Shown here: positions 1 through 8,652 of the stretch, piece by piece
Layout: each line of letters starts with the position of its first letter
How positions within the stretch are numbered: position 1 is the first letter of the stretch
The notes under the pieces: model-generated
Told to the model about the DNA's origin: nothing
Databases searched by the model: none
What the model saw: only the letters and a program-made list of their open reading frames with translations
Position numbers and translations under genes: made by a program
Assembly (NCBI GenBank): GCA_963734685.1
Contig: CAVTIC010000001.1
Span: 496,001-560,000 of the forward strand
From: JAOUEA01 sp963734685
GTDB lineage: Bacteria > Actinomycetota > UBA4738 > HRBIN12
Reading direction: 5' to 3'
Length of the DNA stretch: 64,000 nucleotides

Positions 1-129
1 CGACGGGACCCGGAACGACGCGACGAATCCTCTGAGCGAGGCCCGAAGCTCCTCGACGGCGGATGCGACGCCCGAGGGCGAGCGCTCGTCGACCTGATCC
101 TCTGCGCCCGACCGCTCCCCTTCGCTCAC
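1..129 (-). CDS. Partial CDS, N-terminus of unrecognised protein
   Basis: An open frame begins with GTG at 129 and stays open to the window edge (43 codons seen). The visible part is polar and acidic, starts V-S-E-G-E-R-S-G and then becomes helix-like (VEELRASLRGFVASF). I do not recognise a family. It lies downstream of the EamA-type permease on the same strand, so it may be the next gene of the run. There is no clear Shine-Dalgarno sequence before the GTG. This is a weak call based on frame and strand continuity only. Confidence 0.35.
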   Translation of the reverse strand, partial: MSEGERSGAEDQVDERSPSGVASAVEELRASLRGFVASFRVPS

Positions 130-163
130 GCACGGACACTAGCGGACCGGTGTTCCAGGAAGG

Positions 164-964
164 TCAGACGATCGCCACCATGGCGCCGACGACGACCAAG
201 CCGATCCCCGCCCACCCGAGGGCGCCGGGGTGCTCACGAGCGAGGAGCACGGCCAGCACGACCGAGACCTCCCGGAGCGTGGCCACCTGGCCGACGGGCG
301 CGAGCCGGAAGGCGAACAGGACCAGCGCGTAGGCCCCCACGCTGCCGAGCGCGATCGCGGCGCCGGTCCGCCACGATGCCCGGAGACGCGCGACGTCGAA
401 CCGGGTCGTCGCCGCCATCAACACGCCTTCGAGACCGAGCGTGCCGGCGAGGTACGCGAGCGGCGCCGCACCCTCGCGCACGGCTCTCGCATCGACGACG
501 GAGTACACCGCGATCGACGCACCGACCAGGAGGGCGAGGGCGGTCGCCGCGAGGGTCCCCTGACGATGGGACCGGAACGCGAGCATCCCCAAGCCGACCG
601 CGACGCACGCCGCACCCAGGACCGTCCGCACCGTGGCGGGTTGGCCCACCACTACGGTGGCCGCGATCGTCGCCATGAGCGGCGCGGACCCCCTTCCGAC
701 CGGATAGGTGACCGAGAGCTCCCCACGCCGGTACGCGCCCGCGAGTGCGAGCCCGTACACGGCTTCGGCGATGCCGCTCACGACCACGAGCCCCCACACG
801 CCGGCCGGCGGGTCGAGGACGAAGAAGACTGAGAGGACGATGGCGGAGACGAGGCCCGACATGGCCATCGCGGCGACGCGGTCGTCGGCCCCGTGCAAAC
901 GGACGTTCCACAGAGCGTGGAGCAGGGCGGCGGCGAGCACCAAGGCGATCGCCCCCGGGTCCAT
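164..964 (-). CDS. EamA/DMT-superfamily membrane transporter
   Basis: A 266-residue, very hydrophobic protein with roughly nine to ten predicted membrane segments in two similar halves, the layout of drug/metabolite transporters. It carries the DMT-like HALWN motif near residue 16 and a YPVGRGSAPL segment near residue 88. The substrate cannot be told from sequence; relatives export amino acids, metabolites or drugs, or are uncharacterised. The ATG lies 10 bases after the lysS stop, so it is probably co-transcribed at the end of the CoA/lysS run. The length is slightly short for the family (about 280-300), but no truncation is evident. Confidence 0.8.
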   Translation of the reverse strand: MDPGAIALVLAAALLHALWNVRLHGADDRVAAMAMSGLVSAIVLSVFFVLDPPAGVWGLVVVSGIAEAVYGLALAGAYRRGELSVTYPVGRGSAPLMATIAATVVVGQPATVRTVLGAACVAVGLGMLAFRSHRQGTLAATALALLVGASIAVYSVVDARAVREGAAPLAYLAGTLGLEGVLMAATTRFDVARLRASWRTGAAIALGSVGAYALVLFAFRLAPVGQVATLREVSVVLAVLLAREHPGALGWAGIGLVVVGAMVAIV

Positions 965-974
965 CGCGGATGGG

Positions 975-2492
975 CTACTCGGGTCGCTGACTCGGGAACA
1001 TGATCAGGTCACGGAGACTGGGCGCATCGGTCAGGAGCAGCAGCACGCGATCGACGCCCATGCCGAGGCCCCCGGCCGGCGGCATGCCGTGTTCGAGGGC
1101 GCGCAGGAAGTCCTCGTCGAACGGGTGCACCTCATCGCCGAGCACGGCTTTCATCTGCTGCTGCAGCTCGAACTTCGCGCGTTGCTCGATCGGGTCCGAC
1201 AGCTCGCTGAACGCGGTGACGAGCTCGAGCCCGCCCGCCACCAGGTCGAAGTGCTCCGTGAGCCCGGGGTTCTCCCGATGCGGCCGGGCCAGCGGCGAGA
1301 CCTCGCGAGGGAAGTCGCAGACGAACGTCGGTCGCTCGATCGACGCCTCGACGAGCTTCTCGAACAGTTCCTGGACGATCTTGCCGGGGCCCCATGCATC
1401 GTCGATCGGCACGCCGTGGCGCTCGGCGATGCCGGGCAGGTCGGGGTGCTCGAGGGCCACCGGCTCACCGACCGCCTCGCTCACCGAGCCGAGGATCGTG
1501 ACGCGCGCGAACGGGGGCGTGAGGTCGATCGTGCGGCCTCGAACCGGGATGCTGAGCTCGTCGGGGTCACGGCCCACGACCGGGTTGACGGCTCGCGCAG
1601 ACTCCACGAGCAGCGTCTCGCTGAGCTCCATCATCGTGTGGTAGTCCCCGTAGGCCTGGTACGCCTCGAGCATCGTGAACTCAGGGTTGTGATCGCGGTC
1701 GATGCCCTCGTTCCGGAAGTTGCGTCCCAACTCGTACACGCGCTCCATGCCCCCGACGAGCATCCGCTTGAGGTACAGCTCCAGCGAGATCCGCAGCTTC
1801 ATGGGGATGTCGAGGGCGAGATGGTGCGTCGCGAACGGCCGGGCGTTGGCACCGCCTGCGACGATCTGCAGCATCGGGCCCTCGAACTCCACGTACCCCC
1901 GCTCGTCGAGGACCCGACGCATCGTCTTGAGCACCGCGGCGCGCGCCAGCACGTACCGACGCGGGTCCTCGTCGGCGATCAGATGCAGGTAGCGGCGGCG
2001 CTGCTGCAGATCGGGATCCTGCAGCCCGTGCCACTTCTCCGGCAACGGGCGCAACGCCTTCGTCATCATCGCCCACCGATCGGCGAACACGCTGAGCTCA
2101 CCCTTCCTCGTGGTGCCGACCCGTCCGGTCACACCGATGATGTCTCCCAGGTCCACCTCGTCGAGCAGGGCGAACGATGCTTCCGGAAGGTCGGCCTTGC
2201 TGGCCACGACCTGCAGGTCGCCGGTGCGATCGCGCACGACCAAGAACTTCAGCTTGCCGATGTCCCGCTTCAGCACGACCCGGCCCGCGACCGTGGTGAC
2301 GGCGTCGGTGATCGTGTCGGCGTGGAGTGCGGTGTGGGAGGCTCGCACGTCGGCGGTTGGCGTGGGCTCGGCCACCCCCAGCGCCCGCTCGAGGGTGAGC
2401 GCGAACGGCGGCATGCCCGCCCGATCCAGTCGAACCATCGACTCCCGCCGACCGGCGAGGATCTCAGACTCACGTGAGCCGTCGTCACTCAT
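975..2492 (-). CDS. lysS: Lysyl-tRNA synthetase, class II
   Basis: Charges tRNA-Lys with lysine in the cytoplasm, using ATP. The 505-residue protein has an N-terminal OB-fold anticodon-binding domain (about 65-170) and a class II catalytic core. Motif 2 is seen as RNFRNEGIDRDHNPEFTMLE near residue 260, and motif 3 as GLGMGVDRVLLLL near 480. Length and order match bacterial LysRS. The ATG overlaps the last bases of coaX by 8, and coaX followed by lysS is a known actinobacterial order. The extra mprF-like or N-terminal membrane domain found in some mycobacterial LysX proteins is absent. The stop is TAG. Confidence 0.97.
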   Translation of the reverse strand: MSDDGSRESEILAGRRESMVRLDRAGMPPFALTLERALGVAEPTPTADVRASHTALHADTITDAVTTVAGRVVLKRDIGKLKFLVVRDRTGDLQVVASKADLPEASFALLDEVDLGDIIGVTGRVGTTRKGELSVFADRWAMMTKALRPLPEKWHGLQDPDLQQRRRYLHLIADEDPRRYVLARAAVLKTMRRVLDERGYVEFEGPMLQIVAGGANARPFATHHLALDIPMKLRISLELYLKRMLVGGMERVYELGRNFRNEGIDRDHNPEFTMLEAYQAYGDYHTMMELSETLLVESARAVNPVVGRDPDELSIPVRGRTIDLTPPFARVTILGSVSEAVGEPVALEHPDLPGIAERHGVPIDDAWGPGKIVQELFEKLVEASIERPTFVCDFPREVSPLARPHRENPGLTEHFDLVAGGLELVTAFSELSDPIEQRAKFELQQQMKAVLGDEVHPFDEDFLRALEHGMPPAGGLGMGVDRVLLLLTDAPSLRDLIMFPSQRPE

Positions 2493-3264
2493 CGGCGGTC
2501 ACCGTGTTCTTCTCGAAGACGAGACGAAGACCCTCCAGGGTGAGCCATGGCTCGTGCCGGTCGATCTCGGAGCAGTGCGGGATGACGACGGGGGCCAGTC
2601 CACCGGTCGCGATCGAGGTCGCCCCGGGCAGGGTCGCTCGGATACGGGTCACGATGGCGTCCACCTCGCCCGCCGTGCCGAAGATCAGGCCGGATTGGAT
2701 CGCCTCGACCGTGTTCGTGCCGACCACGCTCGGAGGCGCGGTGAGCTCGACGCGCGTGAGCCTCGCGGTACGCGAGAACAGGCTCGCGGCGCTCGCCTGC
2801 ATGCCGGGTGCGATCACGCCACCCACGAACTCCCCGCTCCCGCTCACCACGTCGAAGTTCGTCGCGGTGCCGAAGTCGACGACGATCGCCGGACCGCCGG
2901 TCAGGGTGAACGCGGCGAGGGCGTTCACGACTCGATCGGCGCCGACCTCCCGAGGATTGTCGGTGAGGATCGGGACACCGGTCTTCACCCCCGGGCCCAC
3001 GATCACCGGCGCGAACGGGAAGTAGTGTGCCGTCAACTCGCGGATCGTCGCGGTGACGTCGGGCACGACGCTCGCCACGACGAGCCCGGTCACCTGCGAC
3101 TCGAACGACATGCCGCGCTGTTCCAGGAAGCCCGAGAGGGTCAGCGCGAGTTCGTCCGACGTCCGCTCCGGGTGCGTCGAGAGACGCCAGGTGTGCTCGA
3201 GCTCGGCACCGCGGAAGACCCCGAGCACGATCTCGGTGTTACCGACGTCGGCAGCGAGCAGCAT
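2485..3264 (-). CDS. coaX: Type III pantothenate kinase
   Basis: Phosphorylates pantothenate, the first step from vitamin B5 to coenzyme A. The chosen ATG gives 259 residues beginning MLLAADVGNTEIVLGVF, where DVGNT is the type III phosphate-binding motif at the expected position. A GTG 24 bases upstream (3288) is a possible alternative, but the family normally starts at the ATG. GPGVKTG (about residue 92), GADRVVNA (about 110) and VDFGTATNFD (about 130) are all present, as in active CoaX. An AAGGGG sequence lies 11 bases before the ATG. It sits between panC and lysS. No panD is found in this stretch. Confidence 0.95.
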   Translation of the reverse strand: MLLAADVGNTEIVLGVFRGAELEHTWRLSTHPERTSDELALTLSGFLEQRGMSFESQVTGLVVASVVPDVTATIRELTAHYFPFAPVIVGPGVKTGVPILTDNPREVGADRVVNALAAFTLTGGPAIVVDFGTATNFDVVSGSGEFVGGVIAPGMQASAASLFSRTARLTRVELTAPPSVVGTNTVEAIQSGLIFGTAGEVDAIVTRIRATLPGATSIATGGLAPVVIPHCSEIDRHEPWLTLEGLRLVFEKNTVTADE

Positions 3265-3367
3265 GGCGCTTCGGGCCCCTTCCCTCACGACTCCGACCGG
3301 AACGACGGTCCATCGTCGCCCACGGACTCACGCGACGACAACCGGGGAGACCGGTCGGGTTGCGTCA

Positions 3368-4232
3368 TCAGCGATCCGGGGCCGGGAGCCGCAGGTTGTC
3401 GATCAGTCGGGCCGACGGGAACGTCGCCGCCACCAGGGCGCGCGCCGGCACACTAGGTTCCAACACCTGGACACGATCGAAGGTGCGGTCGTCGACCACG
3501 GCGGCATGGTCGAGGCGGGCCAGCGGTGTCGCGCCGATCTCCCTCGCCATCATGGCGACGAGCGCGTTCGCATCGCGCTCACCGGCCCGGGTCGCGACCG
3601 CGGCCTCGGTCAAGGCGAGGAACAAGCACCCGGCCTGATCGCGTTCCTCGGGCGAGAGGCGAGCGTTGCGTGAGGACAGCGCCAGCCCGTCGGGTTCCCG
3701 GACCGTGGGGCACGAGACGATCTCGACCGGCATGCGCTCGAGGGCCACCATGCGATGCACGAGGAACACCTGCTGGGCATCCTTCTCCCCGAAGTACGCA
3801 GCGCACCGGCCCGTGACGTCGAACAGGCGGTGCACCACCCCGAGCACCCCCTCGAAGTGCCCGGGGCGCGACGCCCCCTCGAACGCGGCACCCGCCGGCC
3901 CCGGGTCGGGCTGCGGGAGGTCGACGCCGGGGGGATACACATCGTCGACCGACGGCGCCCAGACGACGTCGACCCCGATCTCGTGGCAGAGCGAGACGTC
4001 GTGGGCCTCGTCGCGCGGGTACCGCTCGAGGTCGGCCGGGTCGGCGAACTGGCGAGGGTTCGACGAAGATCGACACGACGACCGCGTCGCGCTCCTCACG
4101 CGCCCTCCGTATCAGCGAGAGGTGACCCTCGTGCAGGGCGCCCATCGTGGGGACGAGGCCGATGCCCTCGCCCGAAGCACGGATCGCGTCGACCGCTGCG
4201 CGCAACTCGGCCGTACGCCTGATCAGCTCCAT
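3368..4232 (-). CDS. panC: Pantothenate synthetase (one-base frameshift)
   Basis: Joins pantoate and beta-alanine with ATP to make pantothenate. The N-terminal part (MELIRRTAELRAAVD..., then VPTMGALHEGHLSLI with the ATP-binding HxGH) is in one frame. The rest (NPRQFADPADLERYPRD, GEKDAQQ, SSRNARLSPEER) is in another. Dropping one G near 4060 turns the sequence into the normal SIFVNPRQF transition and gives about 287 residues, the usual length, so the break looks like a sequence error. The ATG overlaps the stop of the upstream DUF2520 gene. Catalytic motifs are intact on both sides. Confidence 0.93.
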
Positions 4233-5086
4233 CCGCCGAGCGCTTCCTCGACGCGAGCTCGACCCTCGGAGGGCAGACGGCCGCCACGCACGGCGAGGTC
4301 GACGGCCACACGTGCCATCTCGACGTAGGCGTCGACAGCCCAGGGCGCCCGGGCCGAGAGCGCCTCGAGGTTGCGGACGATAGTGGCGGCATCACCGCGC
4401 ACGGCAGGGCCGGTGAGAGCCAGAGACGGGCCGACGCGAGCGACGTTGGCCACCGTCGCTTCCTGCAGCGCGGCGAGGGCTCCGATCGGGTCGGGAACGC
4501 CCGCGGCGGCGAGCAACTGCTCCGCAACCCCCGCTGCGGCGACCAGGTAGTTCGAGGCGAACACGGCGGCGGCGTGGTACATCGCCCGGTGCTCATCCGG
4601 GAGCCGGAACGGCACGCCACCCATGTCCTCGGCGAGCCGCTCGGCGAGGAAGAAGCCCTCATCGTCGTCGGCCCCCACAGCGACGGTGCAGCCGGGGAGC
4701 CGCTCGATCGCCGCTTCCACGTCGGGGAAGGTCTGCAGCGGATGCACTCCCAACCGACGGGCGCCGGCCGCCCTGCCCGCGTCGAGGGCCGACAAGGGGG
4801 TGGCGCCGGAGAGATGGGCGACCCACCGGCCTCCTCCGATCGCTCCGGCTGCCGCGAGCGACCCCACGGTCGGTTCGATCAGGTCGTCGGGCACCGCGAC
4901 GAGCACGACCTCCCCCTCATGGGCGGCTTCCGCATCGTCGAGCACCGGCACCCCGGGCAGGAACCGCGCCGCCCGTTCGGCGGTGGCGGCGCGGCCCGAC
5001 ACAGCGACGATGCGGTGGCCGGCGCGACTCAGCAACACGGCGACGGCCGTGCCCGCACGCCCCGCCCCCACGACCGCGATCTCCAT
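4223..5086 (-). CDS. Rossmann/DUF2520 NAD(P)-binding protein
   Basis: A 287-residue protein with an N-terminal dinucleotide-binding fold (VVGAGRAGTAVAVLL, GxGxxG at residues 6-11) and a C-terminal all-helical DUF2520 region with HPLQTFPD near residue 120 and MYHAAAVFASNYLVA near 180. The family resembles ketopantoate reductase and 6-phosphogluconate dehydrogenase folds. Its place directly before panC, with overlapping coding ends, suggests it could supply pantoate by reducing ketopantoate, but this is inference. The ATG at 5086 is chosen because the Rossmann strand starts there; the 30 upstream codons in frame are not protein-like. Confidence 0.85.
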   Translation of the reverse strand: MEIAVVGAGRAGTAVAVLLSRAGHRIVAVSGRAATAERAARFLPGVPVLDDAEAAHEGEVVLVAVPDDLIEPTVGSLAAAGAIGGGRWVAHLSGATPLSALDAGRAAGARRLGVHPLQTFPDVEAAIERLPGCTVAVGADDDEGFFLAERLAEDMGGVPFRLPDEHRAMYHAAAVFASNYLVAAAGVAEQLLAAAGVPDPIGALAALQEATVANVARVGPSLALTGPAVRGDAATIVRNLEALSARAPWAVDAYVEMARVAVDLAVRGGRLPSEGRARVEEALGGWS

Positions 5087-5126
5087 GCCGCGAGTATCGC
5101 AACTCCGCCGGTGAGGGCCGGGTTGG

Positions 5127-5630
5127 TCAGTGCAGACGCAGCGGTGACGCGAACGGGCGGGCGCCGGACCCGGCATCCGGACCCAGAGGCACGTCGACCA
5201 CGCGCGTGCCGTCGGGCAAGCGAGGATCGGGATCGAGCTCGAGCAGCGGCAGGAGCACGAAGGCCCGTTCGAGCATGCGGGGGTGTGGCACCGTGAGATC
5301 GTGCTCGTGGATCGTTCGGTCCCCGAACAACAGCAGGTCGATATCGATGGTCCGCGGGCCCCAGTGGACCTCGCGGAGCCGCCCGAGCGCAGCCTCTACC
5401 CGTTGGCATGCGGCGAGCAGCTCGTGCGGGTCGAGGTCGACATCGGCACGCACGACGACGTTGAGGAAATCGGGTTGCTCGACGCCTCCGACCGGGTCGG
5501 TCTCCCACACCCGCGAGCACGAGAGCAGCCGCATGCCGGGCTCGTCCGCGAGCATGTCGACCGCGCGTTGGAGCGCTGCGAGACGATCGCCGAGGTTCGC
5601 GCCCAGCCCGAGGACCACGATCTCGGTCAC
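5127..5630 (-). CDS. folK: 2-amino-4-hydroxy-6-hydroxymethyldihydropteridine pyrophosphokinase
   Basis: Transfers pyrophosphate from ATP to 6-hydroxymethyl-dihydropterin, just before dihydropteroate synthase in folate synthesis. The 167-residue protein has the LGLGANLGDR start, the DPVGGVEQPDFLN substrate loop and the GPRTIDIDLLLFGD metal-binding motif (two Asp), with PHPRM further on. The GTG at 5630 is the start that fits the family. It lies inside a 32-bp tandem duplication that also contains a second copy of the same GTG and the folB stop. Genes run folE-folP-hydrolase-folB-folK. Confidence 0.95.
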   Translation of the reverse strand: MTEIVVLGLGANLGDRLAALQRAVDMLADEPGMRLLSCSRVWETDPVGGVEQPDFLNVVVRADVDLDPHELLAACQRVEAALGRLREVHWGPRTIDIDLLLFGDRTIHEHDLTVPHPRMLERAFVLLPLLELDPDPRLPDGTRVVDVPLGPDAGSGARPFASPLRLH

Positions 5631-5676
5631 GGCTCCAGCCCGGCGACCACGATCTCGGTCACGGCTCGAGCCCGGC
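5613..5676. repeat. 32-bp tandem duplication at folB/folK junction
   Basis: Two adjacent 32-bp copies (5613-5644 and 5645-5676) differ at one base (5636 versus 5668). Each holds a minus-strand GTGACCGAGATCGTGGTC start region. With one copy, the folB stop and folK start would overlap as GTGA. With two, folB ends in one copy and folK starts in the other, 28 bases later. The unit length is not a multiple of three. Confidence 0.9.
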
Positions 5677-6030
5677 GCCCGCACCCCGGGTCACAGCCGC
5701 CGCGACGCCGTCGATCTGCAGCCGAGAGGCGGCGCCGGGCTTGTGCACGACCGCGGTCACGCGCGCCACCCGATCGTGGGCGAGCACCCGCGCCGCGATG
5801 TCGCTCGCCATCACCTCGATCAGGTCGTACGAGCCGTTCGTGATCACTTCGCGCACCGTCTCGGTCACACCACGGTAGTCGGCGGTGGACGCGATCGTGT
5901 CGCCGCCCACCTCCACCTCGAGATCGAGATCGACGACGAACGTCTGCGGCTCGTCCTTCTCGCCCGGGCGAGCGCCGTGGTGCCCGCTCGCCGTGATGCC
6001 CGACAGGAACAGTCGTGCGGTCGTCGTCAT
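5659..6030 (-). CDS. folB: Dihydroneopterin aldolase
   Basis: Cleaves 7,8-dihydroneopterin to 6-hydroxymethyl-dihydropterin and glycolaldehyde. The 123-residue protein shows the family landmarks: LFLSGITASGHHGARPGE at the start (G-x-H-G substrate region), FVVDLDLEVEV, the STADYRGV segment with the conserved Tyr, LIEVMASDIA, and VHKPGA carrying the catalytic Lys near residue 99. Its ATG directly follows the stop of the hydrolase gene. The C-terminus lies inside the 32-bp duplication shared with the folK start. Confidence 0.95.
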   Translation of the reverse strand: MTTTARLFLSGITASGHHGARPGEKDEPQTFVVDLDLEVEVGGDTIASTADYRGVTETVREVITNGSYDLIEVMASDIAARVLAHDRVARVTAVVHKPGAASRLQIDGVAAAVTRGAGAGLEP

Positions 6031-7077
6031 CTACGTCGCCTCCTCGTCGTCCGCGCGGTCGTCGACGTAGCCCACGTCGTGGCCGGCCCCATCGTCCGAC
6101 CCATCGTCGACGTCGAACCAGTCGTCGCGCTCGTATTCCTCGAGATCGACCCACGGTGGTCGCCGTTCGAGCTGCAACATGACCGCACCCGCGCTGGGAT
6201 CTGCGTGTCCATGCGGTGCATGCGCATAGCGGGCTCGGAGGTACTCCGAGATCATGGGTGCGATCGTGTCGGCGGCTTCCTCGATCAGGAAATGCCCGCA
6301 TCCGGGCAGCAGCCCGAGCGTCGAGGAAGGCATCGCGTCGTTGATGCGCTCCCCCACGGTCGCCGGCACGAACGGGTCGTCCTCGCCCCACAGGATCAGC
6401 ACGGGGATCTCGAGCAACCCAAGGGCACGTCCGATGGCGTCGAGGGCGGCCGGGTCGGGCTGCAGCGCGAGGCCGGCGGCGACCCGCCCGAGCCGTTCGG
6501 CGCCGTCACCCTTCGCATACGACTCGGCGTAGGCATCGAGCACCGGGGCGGCCAGCCGGTCGTGCACGACCGAGCCTCGCTCGAACATCTCGCGCACGAC
6601 CGCCCCAGCGACGCCGTCGGGGTCACGGTCGTCGGCGGCGAGGCGAGCGAGCGCCTCGGCCGCCATCACCGGCGGCTGGGTCCCGAGCACGTCGGCGCTC
6701 ACGAGGACGAGCGCGTCGACGGCAGACCCACCGGGATCGAGCGTGAGCGATCGCGCGACCCCGCCGCCGGCACCGTGGGCCACCACCGCGATCCGTTCGA
6801 TGCCGAGGTGGACGAGCAACTCGTCCATCGCCGCGGCCTGGGCCCGAAGGTCGAGACCGGCGCCCGCAGCAGGTCTGGAGGCGCCCGCACCCGGGAGGTC
6901 GGGGGCGACCACCCGGAACCGCGACCCGAGCAGCGGCAGGAACTCGCGCCACTGCCACGAGGAGGCCGGGAACCCGTGGAGGAGCAACACCGGGGGGCCC
7001 TCGCCCTCATCGTGGAACGCGATCGTGCCCACCGACGTCTCGAAGGCGTGGGGTGGCGCGGGGGGTCCCTCTGTCAC
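6031..7077 (-). CDS. Alpha/beta-hydrolase-like protein without nucleophile
   Basis: A 348-residue alpha/beta-hydrolase fold protein set between folP and folB. HGFPASSWQWREFLPLL is the oxyanion region; LILWGEDDPFVP carries the acid and LPGCGHFLIEEA the His. At the nucleophile elbow, where the family has GHSxGG or GHDxGG, it reads AHGAGGG, so Gly replaces Ser/Asp and the protein may not be a normal esterase. A tail of about 40 residues is strongly acidic (DLEEYERDDWFDVDDG). The GTG at 7077 is chosen because earlier in-frame codons are shadow sequence. It could be a non-catalytic or altered-mechanism relative. Confidence 0.8.
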   Translation of the reverse strand: MTEGPPAPPHAFETSVGTIAFHDEGEGPPVLLLHGFPASSWQWREFLPLLGSRFRVVAPDLPGAGASRPAAGAGLDLRAQAAAMDELLVHLGIERIAVVAHGAGGGVARSLTLDPGGSAVDALVLVSADVLGTQPPVMAAEALARLAADDRDPDGVAGAVVREMFERGSVVHDRLAAPVLDAYAESYAKGDGAERLGRVAAGLALQPDPAALDAIGRALGLLEIPVLILWGEDDPFVPATVGERINDAMPSSTLGLLPGCGHFLIEEAADTIAPMISEYLRARYAHAPHGHADPSAGAVMLQLERRPPWVDLEEYERDDWFDVDDGSDDGAGHDVGYVDDRADDEEAT

Positions 7078-7093
7078 GATCGAAGACCCACGA

Positions 7094-8035
7094 TCATGGC
7101 TGCGATCCTCGGGCGATCGCGTCGACCACGCGCACGACCCGCGCCATCTCCAGCACGTCGTGGACCCGCACGACGTCGACCTCGTGTGCCGCGCACCACG
7201 CGACCGCCCCGGCGGTCCCATCCACGCGCTCGGCGGGATCGTCGACGCCCGTGAGCTGGCCGATGAAGCGCTTCCTCGAGGCTCCCACCAGCACCGGCAC
7301 CCGGAGCTGGGCGAACGAAGCGATGTCGCGGAGCAAGGCGAGGTTGTGGTCGAGGTTCTTCCCGAACCCGATGCCCGGATCCACGCACAGGTGGTCGCGT
7401 CCGACCCCCGCTGCCACGGCCGCCCCGACGCGAGCCGCGAGGAATCCCCGAACCTCCGTCACCACGTCGTCGTAGCGGGGATCGTCCTGCATCGTCTTGG
7501 GCTCTCCGAGCATGTGCATCATGACGAGCCCGGCACCGGTCGCAAGCACGACCTCGAACATCGCCGGGTCAGCGGCGGCGGAGACATCGTTCACGATCGC
7601 GGCGCCGGCGCGCACGGCCGCCCTCGCGACCTCGGGGCGGCGCGTGTCGACGCTGACCGCGACCTCGGTCGGCGCCGCCTCGCGCAGCCCCGCGACAACC
7701 GGCAGGACGCGAGACAGCTCCTCATCGACGGACACTGGGTCGGCGCCGGGCCGAGTGGACTCGCCGCCCACGTCGAGGATGTCGGCGCCGTCGGCGACGA
7801 GTCGCAGCCCGTGCGACACCGCGTCGGCCGACGTCACGAGCTTGCCGCCGTCGCTGAACGAGTCGGGTGTCACGTTCACGATGCCCATCAGGAAGGTCCG
7901 CGCTCCGAGCGGGAAGGCGTGGTCACGGCATCGCCATACGGCATCGGTCACGTGAACCATCGTAGTGTCGACTCGCATCGACGCCAGGGCGCGTGCGAGC
8001 ATCGGAGCGCCGAAGGACCCGGATCGTTGAGGCAC
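7094..8035 (-). CDS. folP: Dihydropteroate synthase
   Basis: Condenses dihydropterin pyrophosphate with p-aminobenzoate; the sulfonamide target. The TIM-barrel signature NVTPDSFSDGG, the pterin-binding DVGGESTRPGA, SVDTRR, NDVSA, DPGIGFGK and VGASRKRF motifs are all present and in order. As read from GTG 8035, two bases after folE, it has 313 residues; ATGs at 7978 and 7960 give more typical N-termini, so the start is uncertain. It is translationally close to folE and followed 16 bases later by the hydrolase gene. Confidence 0.96.
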   Translation of the reverse strand: MPQRSGSFGAPMLARALASMRVDTTMVHVTDAVWRCRDHAFPLGARTFLMGIVNVTPDSFSDGGKLVTSADAVSHGLRLVADGADILDVGGESTRPGADPVSVDEELSRVLPVVAGLREAAPTEVAVSVDTRRPEVARAAVRAGAAIVNDVSAAADPAMFEVVLATGAGLVMMHMLGEPKTMQDDPRYDDVVTEVRGFLAARVGAAVAAGVGRDHLCVDPGIGFGKNLDHNLALLRDIASFAQLRVPVLVGASRKRFIGQLTGVDDPAERVDGTAGAVAWCAAHEVDVVRVHDVLEMARVVRVVDAIARGSQP

Positions 8036-8037
8036 GC

Positions 8038-8619
8038 TCAGCGCATGCCGATGTGGTTCATGGCCTCCTGCCGCGTGCGCGCGTCGGTGCGGAACAGCCC
8101 GCGCACCGCGGACGTGACCGTGACCGACCCGGGCTTCTTGATCCCGCGCATCGTCATGCAGAGGTGCTCCGCCTCGATCACGACGAAGACACCGCGAGGC
8201 TCGAGCGCGCGCTCGATCGTATCGGCGATCTCGGTGGTGAGGCGTTCCTGCACCTGAGGCTTCTTCGCGAGTACGTCCACCACCCGGGCGATCTTCGACA
8301 GGCCCGTGATCTGCCCAGCCTTGTTCGGGACGTAGGCCACGTGCGCACGACCGTTGAACGGGATCAGGTGGTGCTCGCAGATCGAGTACAGCGGGATGTC
8401 GCGCACCATGATCATCTCGTCGAAGTCGGCGCCCTCGACCACCGTGACGATGCCGGTCGGATCCTCGCCCACGCCACCGGCGATCTCGCGGTACATGCGG
8501 GCGACCCGAGACGGCGTGTCCTTCAGCCCACCGCGGTCGACATCCTCGCCGATGCCTTCGAGGATCAACCGCACGCCCTGTTGGATCTTCTCGTCGTCGA
8601 ACGACGCCATGCGCGGCAT
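8038..8619 (-). CDS. folE: GTP cyclohydrolase I
   Basis: Opens GTP to form dihydroneopterin triphosphate, the first folate step. The 193-residue protein has the zinc-binding ICEHHLIPF (Cys and His) and the second Cys in EHLCMTMRG, plus the conserved GLSKIARVVDVLAKKPQVQE region. An in-frame ATG three codons in (8610, MASFDDEK) is an alternative start. It leads the folate block folE-folP-hydrolase-folB-folK on the minus strand. Both zinc ligands are present, so this is the classical zinc-dependent FolE type. Confidence 0.97.
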   Translation of the reverse strand: MPRMASFDDEKIQQGVRLILEGIGEDVDRGGLKDTPSRVARMYREIAGGVGEDPTGIVTVVEGADFDEMIMVRDIPLYSICEHHLIPFNGRAHVAYVPNKAGQITGLSKIARVVDVLAKKPQVQERLTTEIADTIERALEPRGVFVVIEAEHLCMTMRGIKKPGSVTVTSAVRGLFRTDARTRQEAMNHIGMR

Positions 8620-8652
8620 GCTACCCGAGCCTTCACGAGGTCCACGTCGGCC

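Noticed and set aside
708..2477. Long plus-strand open frame (589 codons) opposite lysS
   Set aside because: It is rich in Arg, His, Asp and Glu without any motif, and lies exactly antisense to lysS; in GC-rich DNA this is a common shadow.
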